DNA of 55,144 nucleotides, from NCBI GenBank assembly GCA_949298535.1, contig CASFXA010000107.1, positions 1 to 55,144 on the forward strand, read 5' to 3'. The notes beneath the pieces were generated by a model. It did not search any database, had not been told where the DNA came from, and saw only the letters and a program-made list of their open reading frames with translations. Both the position numbers and the translations under genes were made by a program. Source of the DNA: an uncultured Oscillospiraceae bacterium (lineage in GTDB: Bacteria; Bacillota; Clostridia; Oscillospirales; Ruminococcaceae). Position 1 is the first letter of the stretch. Every line of letters begins with the position of its first letter. Below are positions 33,790 through 42,048 of this stretch, piece after piece.

Positions 33790-34665
33790 CAGGGAAAGAC
33801 ATCGTTTAAAAAGCGGTTCCGCTCCAGCTTTCCCGCTCCCCTCCCGCTGATAAACAGTGAGAAGAAAGGCCCCTTTGGTGGTCAGCCGGTCCAGCGTTTC
33901 CAGCCGCTCCCGTCCCTCCTTGGGCGTTCGCCAGAAATAGGGGGTCATCTGGAACAAATCGGCGATCTGCTCCCGGCCTTCCAGCTGGATCATTTCCTCA
34001 ATGGTCAGCCGTTCTGTCTGTACGAACCCTTTCACCGGAATCGTCTGAACATCGTTGCGGTATGGATGGGGATAAAGAATCTCCTTCATCTCAAAAAGAT
34101 GCTCCGCCCCCGGCGTCACCGTCACCAAATAACCCCCCGGGCGGATCACCCGGGCAAATTCTTCTCCGGCCAAAGGGGCAAAGATGTTCACCGCCAAATC
34201 CGCCGAGGCGGTTTCCAGCGGCATATCAAAGATGGAGGCCACCGCCCAGGTGACGCCCCGCGCTTTTTTACCGGCGCTGCGCAAGGCAAATTTTGAAATA
34301 TCAAAGCCAAAAACCTCTCCCTGGGGATGCAGTTCCTTGATGCTTTTTTCGATGTCGCAGGTATAATATCCCTCGCCGCAGCCCGCATCCACCACTACAG
34401 GCCTTTCCTTGTCCTTCATCAGCCTGCAGCAAAGCGCCGATACTTCCCGCTGCAAAAATCCATAGGCGCCGCTGTGGAGAAATCGCTCCCTGGCCGCCAC
34501 CATCTCCTTGGAATCCCCCGGAACCGCCGTGTGCTTTTTGGAGGAGATCAACAGATTGACATATCCCTGGGCCGCCAGGTCGAAGGAGTGATTTTTTCCA
34601 CAGCGGTATTCCTTTTCTCCGCGCACCAGAGCTTCGCCGCAAACCGGGCATTTCATCATTGTCAT
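33787..34665 (-). CDS. RlmA-like 23S rRNA (guanine-N1) methyltransferase
   Basis: The protein of about 292 residues has an N-terminal zinc finger (CPVCGEAL...CGKNHSFDLAAQGYVNLL), a hallmark of RlmA. The SAM-binding Rossmann fold has VVDAGCGEGYYT and GFDISKFALRSAGK, and the late motif RVIRPGGYLVTVTPG. RlmA enzymes methylate a guanosine in hairpin 35 of 23S rRNA and can affect macrolide or tylosin binding. Several in-frame ATGs (34674, 34665, 34659, 34656) follow GGGAG; 34665 has the best spacing. The gene is monocistronic and convergent with the MarR gene. Whether it targets G745 or G748, or another site, is not visible. Confidence 0.88.
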   Translation of the reverse strand: MTMMKCPVCGEALVRGEKEYRCGKNHSFDLAAQGYVNLLISSKKHTAVPGDSKEMVAARERFLHSGAYGFLQREVSALCCRLMKDKERPVVVDAGCGEGYYTCDIEKSIKELHPQGEVFGFDISKFALRSAGKKARGVTWAVASIFDMPLETASADLAVNIFAPLAGEEFARVIRPGGYLVTVTPGAEHLFEMKEILYPHPYRNDVQTIPVKGFVQTERLTIEEMIQLEGREQIADLFQMTPYFWRTPKEGRERLETLDRLTTKGAFLLTVYQREGSGKAGAEPLFKRCLSL

Positions 34666-34695
34666 CCCATCCATCGCTCCCTTATACGTCAAAGG

Positions 34696-34731
34696 GGACC
34701 GAAGCAAGGCGCTTCGGTCCTCCGTTTTTTT
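34696..34731. terminator. Hairpin downstream of the SPFH gene
   Basis: A perfect 10-bp stem (34696-34705 with 34711-34720) has a T run on the plus strand only (34725-34731). By position it should end the minus-strand SPFH transcript, for which the T tail is weak. Confidence 0.55.
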
Positions 34732-34736
34732 ATTTT

Positions 34737-35702
34737 TCAGGCTTCAGGCAGTTGTTCCTCTTCCGGAACAACCACATCTTTTGGATCCGCGCCCATCAAC
34801 TCTTTCAGAGATACTGCCAGGCCAGCAATGGACTGAATCTCACTGGGAATGATGATCTTGGTGGCCTTGCCGTCCGCCACCTTCACCAGGCTCTCAAAGG
34901 CTTTGAGGGCAAGGACCTGATGGGAAGGACTGGCTTCGTTGAGCATTTGGATCGAATCCGCCAACGCCTTCTGTACCAACATGATGGCTTCCGCTTCGCC
35001 CTGGCCTTCCCGGATCTTCCGCTCCTTGACGGCATCCGCCAGCAGAATCGCCGCCTGCTTTTCCGCCTCGGCGTTGAGGATCTGGGATTCCTTATTGCCT
35101 TCCGCTACCAGGATCTGGCTGCGTTTTTCACCCTCTGCCCGAAGGATGGATTCACGGCGCTCCCGCTCCGCCTTCATTTGCTTCTCCATAGCGTCCTGAA
35201 TCTCTCTGGGCGGAATGATATTCTTCAGCTCCACCCGATTGACCTTGATGCCCCATTTATCAGTGGCCTGGTCCAGAGAAGAGGTGATACGGGTGTTGAT
35301 GACATCACGGGAGGTGAGGGTATGGTCCAGCTCCATCTCGCCGATGATATTCCGCAGCGTGGTGGCGCTCAGGCTCTCAATGGCCAGAATGGGCCGCTCC
35401 ACGCCATAGGTGTACAGCTTTGCGTCGGTCACCTGGTAGAACACGATGGTATCGATCTGAATGGTGACGTTATCCTTGGTAATCACCGGCTGGGGCGGGA
35501 AGTCCATCACCTGCTCCTTGAGGGAAATCCGTTTGGCCACCTTGTCAATGATGGGCACTTTGAAGTGGATTCCGGTCTCCCAGGTGGTGTAATAGGCGCC
35601 CAAACGCTCCACCACATAAACAGACGCCTGAGGAACAATGCGCACATTAAAAGCCAGAATCAAAATGACCAACAGCAGTAAAATCGCAAAAAAGTAAATC
35701 AT
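34737..35702 (-). CDS. SPFH/band 7 domain protein (paraslipin/QmcA-like)
   Basis: The 321-residue protein has a single N-terminal membrane helix (residues 2-20) and an SPFH (prohibitin-like) domain with VVERLGAYYTTWETGIHFKVP. A long charged coiled coil (QDAMEKQMKAERERRESILRAEG, shown here as QDAMEKQMKAERERR and ESILRAEG) follows, with Ala/Glu-rich repeats. Such proteins form oligomeric membrane scaffolds. ATG 35702 is preceded by GAGGAGG. It lies 27 bp after an NfeD-like gene, the classical partner of this family, so the two probably work together in membrane organisation or protein quality control. Confidence 0.93.
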   Translation of the reverse strand: MIYFFAILLLLVILILAFNVRIVPQASVYVVERLGAYYTTWETGIHFKVPIIDKVAKRISLKEQVMDFPPQPVITKDNVTIQIDTIVFYQVTDAKLYTYGVERPILAIESLSATTLRNIIGEMELDHTLTSRDVINTRITSSLDQATDKWGIKVNRVELKNIIPPREIQDAMEKQMKAERERRESILRAEGEKRSQILVAEGNKESQILNAEAEKQAAILLADAVKERKIREGQGEAEAIMLVQKALADSIQMLNEASPSHQVLALKAFESLVKVADGKATKIIIPSEIQSIAGLAVSLKELMGADPKDVVVPEEEQLPEA

Positions 35703-35729
35703 AATATGGCCTCCTCTTGTCTCCTCATC

Positions 35730-36188
35730 TTATTTCCGGGACACTACCAGTTTAACGCCGTCGATGCGCTCCACACTTACCGTTTCGCCAGCAGGAATTT
35801 TTTCTCCCCCAGCGCTTCGGGCGGTCCAGTCCAGGCCGTTGGCCCGAACCCGCCCTGTCTCCGCCAAGTTGTCAATAGTCTCCAATACAGTGCCAGTCTG
35901 TCCAATGACGCTGTCCGCATTGGTGGGCACCCGTTTGGTTTTCACGGAATTTCTGGCAGTTTTTCCCACCACCGCCAGCAGCACGCCGGAAATCACCACA
36001 AACACCACCAGCTGAACAGCGCTGCCCGCTCCCAAAATAGCGGCAATCGCCGCGGCCAACGCGCCTGCGGCAAACCAGATGCTCACCAGCTGGGTGGTCG
36101 CGGCCTCCACCACCACCAAAGCAACCATTGCCACCAGCCACAGAAGCGGGACCTGATATTCAGTCAGGAATGTAAACAATCCATCCAT
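35730..36188 (-). CDS. NfeD-like membrane protein
   Basis: The 152-residue protein has an N-terminal hydrophobic region of about three helices (residues 12-76), with VVEAATTQLVSIWFAAGALAA in the middle. A C-terminal OB-fold-like domain contains GQTGTVLETIDNLAETGRVRANGLDWTARS (two parts: GQTGTVLETI and GRVRANGLDWTARS). This is the short NfeD form that accompanies SPFH proteins. ATG 36188 follows GGGAGG. It is the first gene of a two-gene operon with the SPFH protein. Confidence 0.93.
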   Translation of the reverse strand: MDGLFTFLTEYQVPLLWLVAMVALVVVEAATTQLVSIWFAAGALAAAIAAILGAGSAVQLVVFVVISGVLLAVVGKTARNSVKTKRVPTNADSVIGQTGTVLETIDNLAETGRVRANGLDWTARSAGGEKIPAGETVSVERIDGVKLVVSRK

Positions 36189-36307
36189 AGTCTTCCCTCC
36201 TTCCCTGTGCTGAAAACAACATTCTTTGTTATTTTCGCCACAGCTTCAGTGTATCAAGAAAATTTGACCTCTGAAAAAGCAACCGGTGAACAAAAGGTGA
36301 ACTTCTG

Positions 36308-37765
36308 TCAATGACTGCCCATCTCTTCCAGCAATTGCTGCTTGACATCCCAAAGTTTCTGAGAAAGATCCACATAATACCGATGAGGATATTCAAAACG
36401 CTTGCTTTCATCCCAAAGGGTATCCAGCTGAGCGGCGCAGAAGCTGCGGATCTCCTCCACCGTAGGAGGCTGATAACACAGACGGCCATGGTCAAAAATC
36501 TGATGCAGCAGCTTTTCCGCCCGGAAATCATAAACCTGTTTGCGTTTCCACACCGCATTGGGATCAAAAATGGTCAGATCCTGCGTATCGTCCACTTCCT
36601 CCCCCCGGAGCGTGATATAATCTGCCAGAGCTTTGCCGTTTTCCCGGCTGTAGAGGCGGTAGACCTCCTTGAATCCAGGCGTGGTGATCTTTTCCACCGA
36701 TTCGCTGATTTTGATCTTGGGATGATAGTTTCCTTCGCTGTCCTGCACCGCCGCCAGCTTGTATACCCCGCCGAAAACCGGCTCCGATTTGCTGGTAATC
36801 AGGTTTTCACCCACGCCGAACAGATCCAGCTTTGCCCCCTGAAGCATCAGATCCCGCACGATATATTCGTCCAGGGAGTTGGACGCCATGATCTTGACAT
36901 CTCCATAGCCTGCTTCATCCAGCATCTTCCGGGCCTTTTTAGAGAGGTAAGCCAGGTCGCCGCTATCAATGCGCACCGCCTTTGGACGGAAGCCGGCGGG
37001 AACCACCACTTCATCAAACACCCGGATAGCGTTGGGAATACCGGAAGTCACCACATTGTAGGTGTCTACCAGCAGCGTGCAGTTGTCCGGATAGGTTTTG
37101 GCGTAAGCCTTAAACGCCTCGTACTCACTGTCAAACACCTGAACCCAGCTGTGGGCCATGGTGCCGGAGGCCGGGATGCCAAAATCCCGGTCCACAATGG
37201 AACACGCCGTTCCGGCGCAGCCGGCGATATAAGCCGCCCGGGCTCCCAATATGGCGGCATCGTAGCTCTGGGCCCGGCGGGAGCCGAACTCCACAACCCC
37301 CCGTCCCTCTGCCGCGCGAACAATCCGGTTGGCTTTGGTGGCCACCAGGGTTTGATAGTTGATGGTCAGCAACAGCATGGTTTCCACCATCTGAGCCTGG
37401 ATAAGCGGCCCACGCACCGTAACGATGGGCTCGTTGGGGAAAACCGGCGTTCCTTCCCGGATGCTCCAAACGTCGCACTGGAAATGGAAGTTTCTCAAAT
37501 ATTCCAGAAACTTTTCACTGAACTGTTTTTTGGAGCGGAAATACGCAATATCCTCCTCTGTGAAATGGAGATCCTGCATATAGGAAATCAGCTGATCCAG
37601 CCCCACGAAAATCGCGAAGCCGCCGCCGTCGGGAATCCTGCGGAAAAACATATCAAAAACCACAATTTCGTCCGAGATTCCGTTTTCCAGGTACCCATTG
37701 GCCATGGTAAATTCATAGAAATCCGCCAACATGGTCAAATTTCGCTGATGCTGTTCGATTGACAT
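36308..37765 (-). CDS. pncB: Nicotinate phosphoribosyltransferase
   Basis: This enzyme joins nicotinate to PRPP to make nicotinate mononucleotide for NAD salvage. The 485 residues begin MLADFYEFTMANGY, and show EFGSRRAQSYDAAILGARAAY with the conserved Arg-Arg and Asp. Further motifs are GTMAHSWVQ with the catalytic His, LLVDTYNV, VRIDSGDLAYLSKKARKMLD and GVGENLITS, in the order of the family. ATG 37765 follows GAGGG by eight bases; ATG 37771 is too close to that site. It lies downstream of an anchored acidic protein, with a gap of about 90 bp, and may or may not share its transcript. Confidence 0.95.
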   Translation of the reverse strand: MSIEQHQRNLTMLADFYEFTMANGYLENGISDEIVVFDMFFRRIPDGGGFAIFVGLDQLISYMQDLHFTEEDIAYFRSKKQFSEKFLEYLRNFHFQCDVWSIREGTPVFPNEPIVTVRGPLIQAQMVETMLLLTINYQTLVATKANRIVRAAEGRGVVEFGSRRAQSYDAAILGARAAYIAGCAGTACSIVDRDFGIPASGTMAHSWVQVFDSEYEAFKAYAKTYPDNCTLLVDTYNVVTSGIPNAIRVFDEVVVPAGFRPKAVRIDSGDLAYLSKKARKMLDEAGYGDVKIMASNSLDEYIVRDLMLQGAKLDLFGVGENLITSKSEPVFGGVYKLAAVQDSEGNYHPKIKISESVEKITTPGFKEVYRLYSRENGKALADYITLRGEEVDDTQDLTIFDPNAVWKRKQVYDFRAEKLLHQIFDHGRLCYQPPTVEEIRSFCAAQLDTLWDESKRFEYPHRYYVDLSQKLWDVKQQLLEEMGSH

Positions 37766-37852
37766 ATCCATTTCCCTCTTTTCAAAGGCCGTTCATACGG
37801 TTTTTTTATCATAAATTCCTTGTCGCCAAGGGCGAAGGAGCAAAAACAAAAC

Positions 37853-38626
37853 TCAAAAGATCCCCAGGAACTTTTTCCGCTTGACCTGAATGACAATTTC
37901 CTGCGCAAAGGTGGTAATGGCCTCCATGGACTGATCGTCATATACCGTCAATGTTGCCGTTACGTCATAAAAGCCTTGTTCCAGGGTGACCGACAGCCGA
38001 TCCCGCTGAATACTTTGACCCGGTTTCAAAACAGCTGAAGTATAAATCAACTCTCCTGTATCCGTCAAATGATATTGCAGCTGCATGGGATAAAGGTTGC
38101 CGGGGGTATTTTCCACCATGATGTCCCCTTCCCCTCCGGGCTCATCAAAGGTAACGCCGCTGTTGAGCAGATAATTGAAGGCGTCCGCATTGGTATTAAT
38201 TTCCTTGTCCTCGTAGCCCGGCAGACGGCCATCCACAACCGCATCCTCATTCCCGCCGGGATAACCGCCAACAGGAGCGTCAATCTGACTTCCACTTTGG
38301 TTATGGGCATCTTCCTCTTGCCGCTCCCCAGCATCCTCCTCATCGGAATCTTCCTCTGAGGCTGGCTGCGATGAATTCTCCTCGCCGGAGCCTTCCTGGG
38401 ACTCCGGTTCTGATGCCTCCTCCCCGGCTTCTGAATCAGATTCCTCATCCTGAGAGACGGAGACGTCTTCCTTCCCGGCTTCCTCCCGGGACTGGGAAGC
38501 GCTGCTTGTGGGGCCAACCAAGGCGCTCTCCGCCGGCGTCAATGCTGACAGCGCCGCTGCCAGGCCAACAGATGCCGCAATCACCAATATGGAAATAAGT
38601 GTCAGCTGAATCCCGCCCTTGTTCAC
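37853..38626 (-). CDS. Hypothetical membrane-anchored protein with acidic linker
   Basis: I do not recognise a family. The 257 residues begin with a membrane helix (about residues 7-28, TLISILVIAASVGLAAAL). A low-complexity stretch rich in Glu, Ser and Asp spans about residues 40-125. A roughly 130-residue extracellular domain follows with YPMQLQYHLTDTGELIYTS and DVTATLTVYDD, which looks like a beta sandwich. The start is taken as GTG 38626 with AGAGGAGG six bases upstream; TTG 38632 touches that site. The acidic linker probably crosses the cell wall. It precedes pncB on the same strand, but a functional link is not evident. Confidence 0.75.
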   Translation of the reverse strand: MNKGGIQLTLISILVIAASVGLAAALSALTPAESALVGPTSSASQSREEAGKEDVSVSQDEESDSEAGEEASEPESQEGSGEENSSQPASEEDSDEEDAGERQEEDAHNQSGSQIDAPVGGYPGGNEDAVVDGRLPGYEDKEINTNADAFNYLLNSGVTFDEPGGEGDIMVENTPGNLYPMQLQYHLTDTGELIYTSAVLKPGQSIQRDRLSVTLEQGFYDVTATLTVYDDQSMEAITTFAQEIVIQVKRKKFLGIF

Positions 38627-38933
38627 GTCCAACCTCCTCTTGATGGCAAAACCGAAAAAACGGTCTGCTGATATAACGACAGGCTATACTGAAAAATTTT
38701 ATCTTTCACCACAAAATTTATCCTTACTGGCCGTGGCAGAAATGCCTAAAAATGTATCGCTGAAGCCCGTGTGGATGAACCATATTATACACCATTTTGC
38801 CCGCTCTGACAATCTTTTGCCGTGTTTTCCCCAGCTCCTGGCCTCCTTCAATCCTTCCCCCCGCAAATTGGAGATATTTGCGTCACAAAAGGGATAAAAT
38901 ATTCGTAATATTGAAGAAAAAGTAAATTTTTAG

Positions 38934-38962
38934 TTTACAGACTGTAGAAATTATACTATAAT
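38934..38962 (+). promoter_or_regulatory. Promoter for the D,D-carboxypeptidase gene
   Basis: TTTACA (38934-38939) and TATAAT (38957-38962) are 17 bp apart. The -35 overlaps a short palindrome TACAGACTGTA that could be an operator. Confidence 0.75.
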
Positions 38963-39243
38963 GAATATAAATAGCCTGACGAAATCATCGTCTTTGTCCT
39001 GATCTGTCAAACGATCATCACCCTTTCCAGCGGTAAAATCAAATGGTTTTCGGGACACAACCGATTCCTGCTCTGCCGGCGGTTTCCCTCGCCTTTAGAG
39101 CAAAATTTTGCCGTTGCTCCTCTGGTCCCCCCTCCCTGGTGACCGGAAGAAAGCGCAATACCAGGGTGTTTGACAAAACCCGGAACCAGAGACAGCCCGG
39201 CGTCCGCCAGGGATGAGGACGGAAATATGGTCTGTTTTCCGCC

Positions 39244-39279
39244 GCGTCCGGCGCTTTGATCTTTTGTTCACTGAGGGTA
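39244..39279 (-). repeat. Repeat segment matching 10750-10785 (inverted)
   Basis: This segment is nearly the exact reverse complement of 10750-10785, with CCCTCAGTGAACAAA and GCGCCGGACGC shared. It lies in the leader of the carboxypeptidase gene. Confidence 0.65.
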
Positions 39280-39311
39280 AAACTCTTTGATGATAAAATG
39301 GAGAGAACAAC

Positions 39312-40895
39312 ATGGTGAGAAAAAAATTTTCCCGACTGCTGGCGGGAGTGGCTGCCGCTTTCATCATCACGGTTTCGCTGCCTGTCACCGCCTTTGGTCT
39401 GACTCCGGATTTGACCATTTATTCCGACGCCTATGTGGTGATGGACGCCGCGTCCGGTCAGGTGCTGATTGAGAAAAACATGAACAAGCAGAAGGCTCCT
39501 GCCAGCATCACCAAAATTATGACGCTGGCGCTGGCGCTGGAAAGATGCAACATGGACGACATCATCACCGTCAGCCAGGAAACGGTCAACTCCATTGAAG
39601 CCGGCAGCACCCACATCGCCTTGGTTCCCGGAGAACAGATCACTTTCCGGGACGCCGTGATGGGAACCCAATTGATTTCCGCCAATGACGCCGCCAATGT
39701 GGTGGCGGAACACGCAGGCGGTTCCATCAGCGCTTTCGTTGATTTGATGAACGCCAAGGTGGCGGAGCTGGGGCTGACGGGAACCCATTTTGTCAACCCC
39801 AACGGTCTGGATGCCACCGGACATTATGTCACCGCTTATGACATGGCTGCCATCACCCGGTATGCCATCTCTGTTCCAGGTTTTCGGGAAGTATTCGGAG
39901 AGACAGAATATCAAATGCCTCCCACCAACATCAAATCCAGAGATTATGTTTTTTACGCGCAAAACGCGGTGATGTTTCCGGAAAACGCCGAGTATTACGA
40001 GGGCATTGAGGGCAGCAAACTGGGATATACCTACAATGCCAACCACACCCTGGTGGCGCTGGCCAAACAAGGGAATATGGAACTGATTGTGGTTGCTTTG
40101 GATTCCACCGGCAAGGATCAGAAGTACGATGATATGGCGACGCTGCTGGATTATTGCTTCGCCCACTATGAAACCATGACCCTCCGGGCCAAAGAACTCC
40201 AAAGCATGGAAGTTCCAATCGCCAGCGTAGAACGGCCCACCGATATGGTGCAAATCGCTGCGGATGAAGATTATGTTTTTGTGGTTCCGTTGGGAACCAG
40301 CAAAAGCAGCCTGGAAATCCGCTACAATGTCCCGGAGCTTTATAAAAGCGAACGCACGGTGGATCCCACCTTTTCCGTTTACAGTCCAAACGGTGAACTG
40401 CTCTTTTCCGCCCCCTTGTCCTACACCATCCAGGCAGTGGAGCGGTCAGCAGAAGCTGCGCCTACCCAGTCCGTCCCCAAAGACGACCGCTTGCTGGCGC
40501 TGCTGATTCTGGCAATCAAATGCCTGTGCGTGCTGCTGGGTGTGCTGGTGGTGTTGTTGCTGACAGTTCGTACCTTTATCATGCTCAACTATCGCAAAAA
40601 GCAGAAGGAAATCCAGCGGAAGAAGCAAGAAGCCCTCGCCCGTCGTCAGCGTGCCTTGCAGCGTCAAAGAGATGAGCTGCGCCGCAGGGAAATTGCTGAA
40701 CTGGCAGAAAGCCGCACCATTCGGGGCGATCCCCGCTTTGAGACCCCTCCTCCTGTGCCAGGGCTGCCCAATAACGTCACCATCATTCATCCCAATCGTA
40801 AGCCGCCTCAGCAAAATCAGCAGCGCGGTCAAACCAATCCTCAAAAACAAGCGCAGCGCAAGCGGGTCTCCTCCGGACGCGGCGGCAGAGGGTGA
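39312..40895 (+). CDS. D-alanyl-D-alanine carboxypeptidase-like protein (S11)
   Basis: This is a penicillin-binding protein of the DacA/DacF type that trims the terminal D-Ala of peptidoglycan stem peptides. The 527 residues have a signal peptide (1-29), then the S11 domain with SITK (catalytic Ser65, Lys68) and SAND (Ser123, Asn125). Where the third motif KTG is expected, the sequence is KLG (Lys236-Leu237-Gly238) in GSKLGYTYNANH. After a C-terminal beta domain comes a membrane helix (about 395-420). An unusually long Arg/Lys/Gln-rich tail follows that should be cytoplasmic. ATG 39312 follows GGAG at 39300-39303. The leader from its promoter is about 340 nt. The KLG change may lower activity or alter specificity. 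Confidence 0.88.
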   Translation: MVRKKFSRLLAGVAAAFIITVSLPVTAFGLTPDLTIYSDAYVVMDAASGQVLIEKNMNKQKAPASITKIMTLALALERCNMDDIITVSQETVNSIEAGSTHIALVPGEQITFRDAVMGTQLISANDAANVVAEHAGGSISAFVDLMNAKVAELGLTGTHFVNPNGLDATGHYVTAYDMAAITRYAISVPGFREVFGETEYQMPPTNIKSRDYVFYAQNAVMFPENAEYYEGIEGSKLGYTYNANHTLVALAKQGNMELIVVALDSTGKDQKYDDMATLLDYCFAHYETMTLRAKELQSMEVPIASVERPTDMVQIAADEDYVFVVPLGTSKSSLEIRYNVPELYKSERTVDPTFSVYSPNGELLFSAPLSYTIQAVERSAEAAPTQSVPKDDRLLALLILAIKCLCVLLGVLVVLLLTVRTFIMLNYRKKQKEIQRKKQEALARRQRALQRQRDELRRREIAELAESRTIRGDPRFETPPPVPGLPNNVTIIHPNRKPPQQNQQRGQTNPQKQAQRKRVSSGRGGRG

Positions 40896-40957
40896 CACTC
40901 CGGAAATGGTTCCAGGACAAAGCGGAGTCGTTCTCCCAAAAGATGATCTATTTTTTC

Positions 40958-40994
40958 AGAATCCCCAGGGATACGCCCCGGGGATTCTTTTTTG
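40958..40994 (+). terminator. Terminator of the carboxypeptidase gene
   Basis: AATCCCC (40960-40966) pairs with GGGGATT (40980-40986), extended inward by further GC pairs, followed by CTTTTTT. Confidence 0.85.
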
Positions 40995-41225
40995 CAATAC
41001 TCTTGTCTCGCGAAAAAACCATTGGAGCGCTTGTTTTTTCCCTCTGCACCTATAGGTCAAAAGCGCGCTGAAGCATCCCGCGTTTTCCTTTTCAGATGGG
41101 GCGACGGGGCAATATGGAGGAAAGGCCGCGCGCGTTGCCATCCACTCTCTGCATCTTCCAATGGAATTCTCTTCCTGTTGTGGTCTCTTTTTTCCATGGC
41201 AGCGGCAGCCGCCTGAAAACAAAGG

Positions 41226-41254
41226 TTGCTTCCCGGCGCGGATTGTGCTAGACT
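41226..41254 (+). promoter_or_regulatory. Promoter for the small unknown gene
   Basis: TTGCTT (41226-41231) and TAGACT (41249-41254) are 17 bp apart, about 37 bp before the start codon. Confidence 0.6.
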
Positions 41255-41290
41255 GAAACAGGATTTTGACGAGATGGAGGATTTTTGAAG

Positions 41291-41620
41291 ATGAAAATCA
41301 TTCTTTGTGATGAGGATATGCCCCAGGTGAGCATTTTTATTACCGCGGCGGTAGACACCCAAACCGGTCTGGACATTTCCATGCTGGAGCAGGAAAACGA
41401 AGACTTTCCTGGCAGCCTGGGACGGGAATTTCATTATAAGCTCCATGTGGAACCGCAATACCTGGATTCTCTCACCCAAGCACTGATGGTCTCCTCTCAG
41501 CTGACCCGCTTGGAGGAACTGCTGCTGGAACGTTTCTCCGGGATCAACGCTCTGGCCCGCCTCCAGGCATTTTGTGAGGAAGCGGATATTCCTTTTTCCT
41601 GCACGGCTCCGGAGCTTTAA
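41291..41620 (+). CDS. Hypothetical cytoplasmic protein (109 aa)
   Basis: I do not recognise a family. The protein is soluble and acidic. It starts with a beta-strand-like KIILCDEDMPQVSIFITAA, has a DTQTGLDISMLEQ loop, and ends in helices (LTQALMVSSQLTRLEELLLER and a Cys-containing tail). ATG 41291 follows GGAGG by ten bases; TTG 41285 is in frame but only four bases from that site. It has its own promoter and a good terminator, so it is probably a real single gene. Confidence 0.72.
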   Translation: MKIILCDEDMPQVSIFITAAVDTQTGLDISMLEQENEDFPGSLGREFHYKLHVEPQYLDSLTQALMVSSQLTRLEELLLERFSGINALARLQAFCEEADIPFSCTAPEL

Positions 41621-41639
41621 ACAACCGAATTCCTACCTC

Positions 41640-41684
41640 AAATGGCCAGTTGAATTGCCGCAATTCGATTGGCCATTTGTTTTT
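41640..41684 (+). terminator. Terminator of the small unknown gene
   Basis: AAATGGCCA pairs with TGGCCATTT, extended inward by TTGAATT/AATTCGA pairing, followed by GTTTTT. It starts 20 bp after the stop codon. Confidence 0.85.
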
Positions 41685-41919
41685 CATTAAACAGGGCCCT
41701 AAAAAGGTCTCCTCTGATAAAGCAAACTGGATCAGGAGAAGAGCGATCTTGCTCCAGCAGTCCTGATGTCTCCTGGTTTTCCTTCTCCGTTTTTGGAAAA
41801 TGAAGCGCATTGCTCCAAAAAGAATCAGATTCTCTGCCTGAAAAATACGGCGGAAAGAATCGCTGGAATCCGCTCTGAGAAAAACTGTTTCCTTGTTAGC
41901 CGGGAGCTTTCTATGACAT

Positions 41920-41962
41920 AAAAAGCCGCTGCTGTGAAAAAGATCACGGCAGCGGCTTTTTA
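41920..41962 (-). terminator. Terminator of the YfcC/M20/M24 operon
   Basis: AAAAAGCCGCTGC (41920-41932) pairs with GCAGCGGCTTTTT (41949-41961). The minus-strand reading gives a T run about 90 bp after the M24 stop codon. The symmetric A/T flanks would allow either direction. Confidence 0.75.
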
Positions 41963-42048
41963 CAAAAACCGGTGAGAAGAAATATTGGATCAAGCATCAA
42001 TTGAGGAGATTGAAGCCCTCTCGCCCGGTTATGGACATTCTTTCAGCC

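Larger units (their letters stand above)
38627..39311. other. Divergent spacer with dac promoter and leader
   Basis: The 685-bp stretch holds a strong plus-strand promoter (38934-38962) and a leader of about 340 nt for the carboxypeptidase gene. The leader includes the repeat segment at 39244-39279. Open frames here (for example 39095-39418 minus) look non-coding. I see no known riboswitch motif. Confidence 0.55.
40896..41290. other. Spacer after the carboxypeptidase gene
   Basis: This spacer holds the carboxypeptidase terminator (40958-40994) and the promoter of the next gene (41226-41254). Between them (about 41000-41220) I find nothing I can name; the short frames there lack ribosome-binding sites. 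Confidence 0.5.
41621..42048. other. Spacer with two strong hairpins
   Basis: Besides terminators at 41640-41684 and 41920-41962, the 230 bp between them hold no convincing gene. A minus-strand frame of 149 codons (41544-41993) runs through both hairpins and the neighbouring gene and is rejected. Confidence 0.5.

Noticed and set aside
38934-38950. BlaI/MecI-type operator (TACAGACTGTA) at the carboxypeptidase promoter
   Set aside because: The half-site spacing differs by one base from the known operators and no blaI-like gene is near; kept only as a remark on the promoter.
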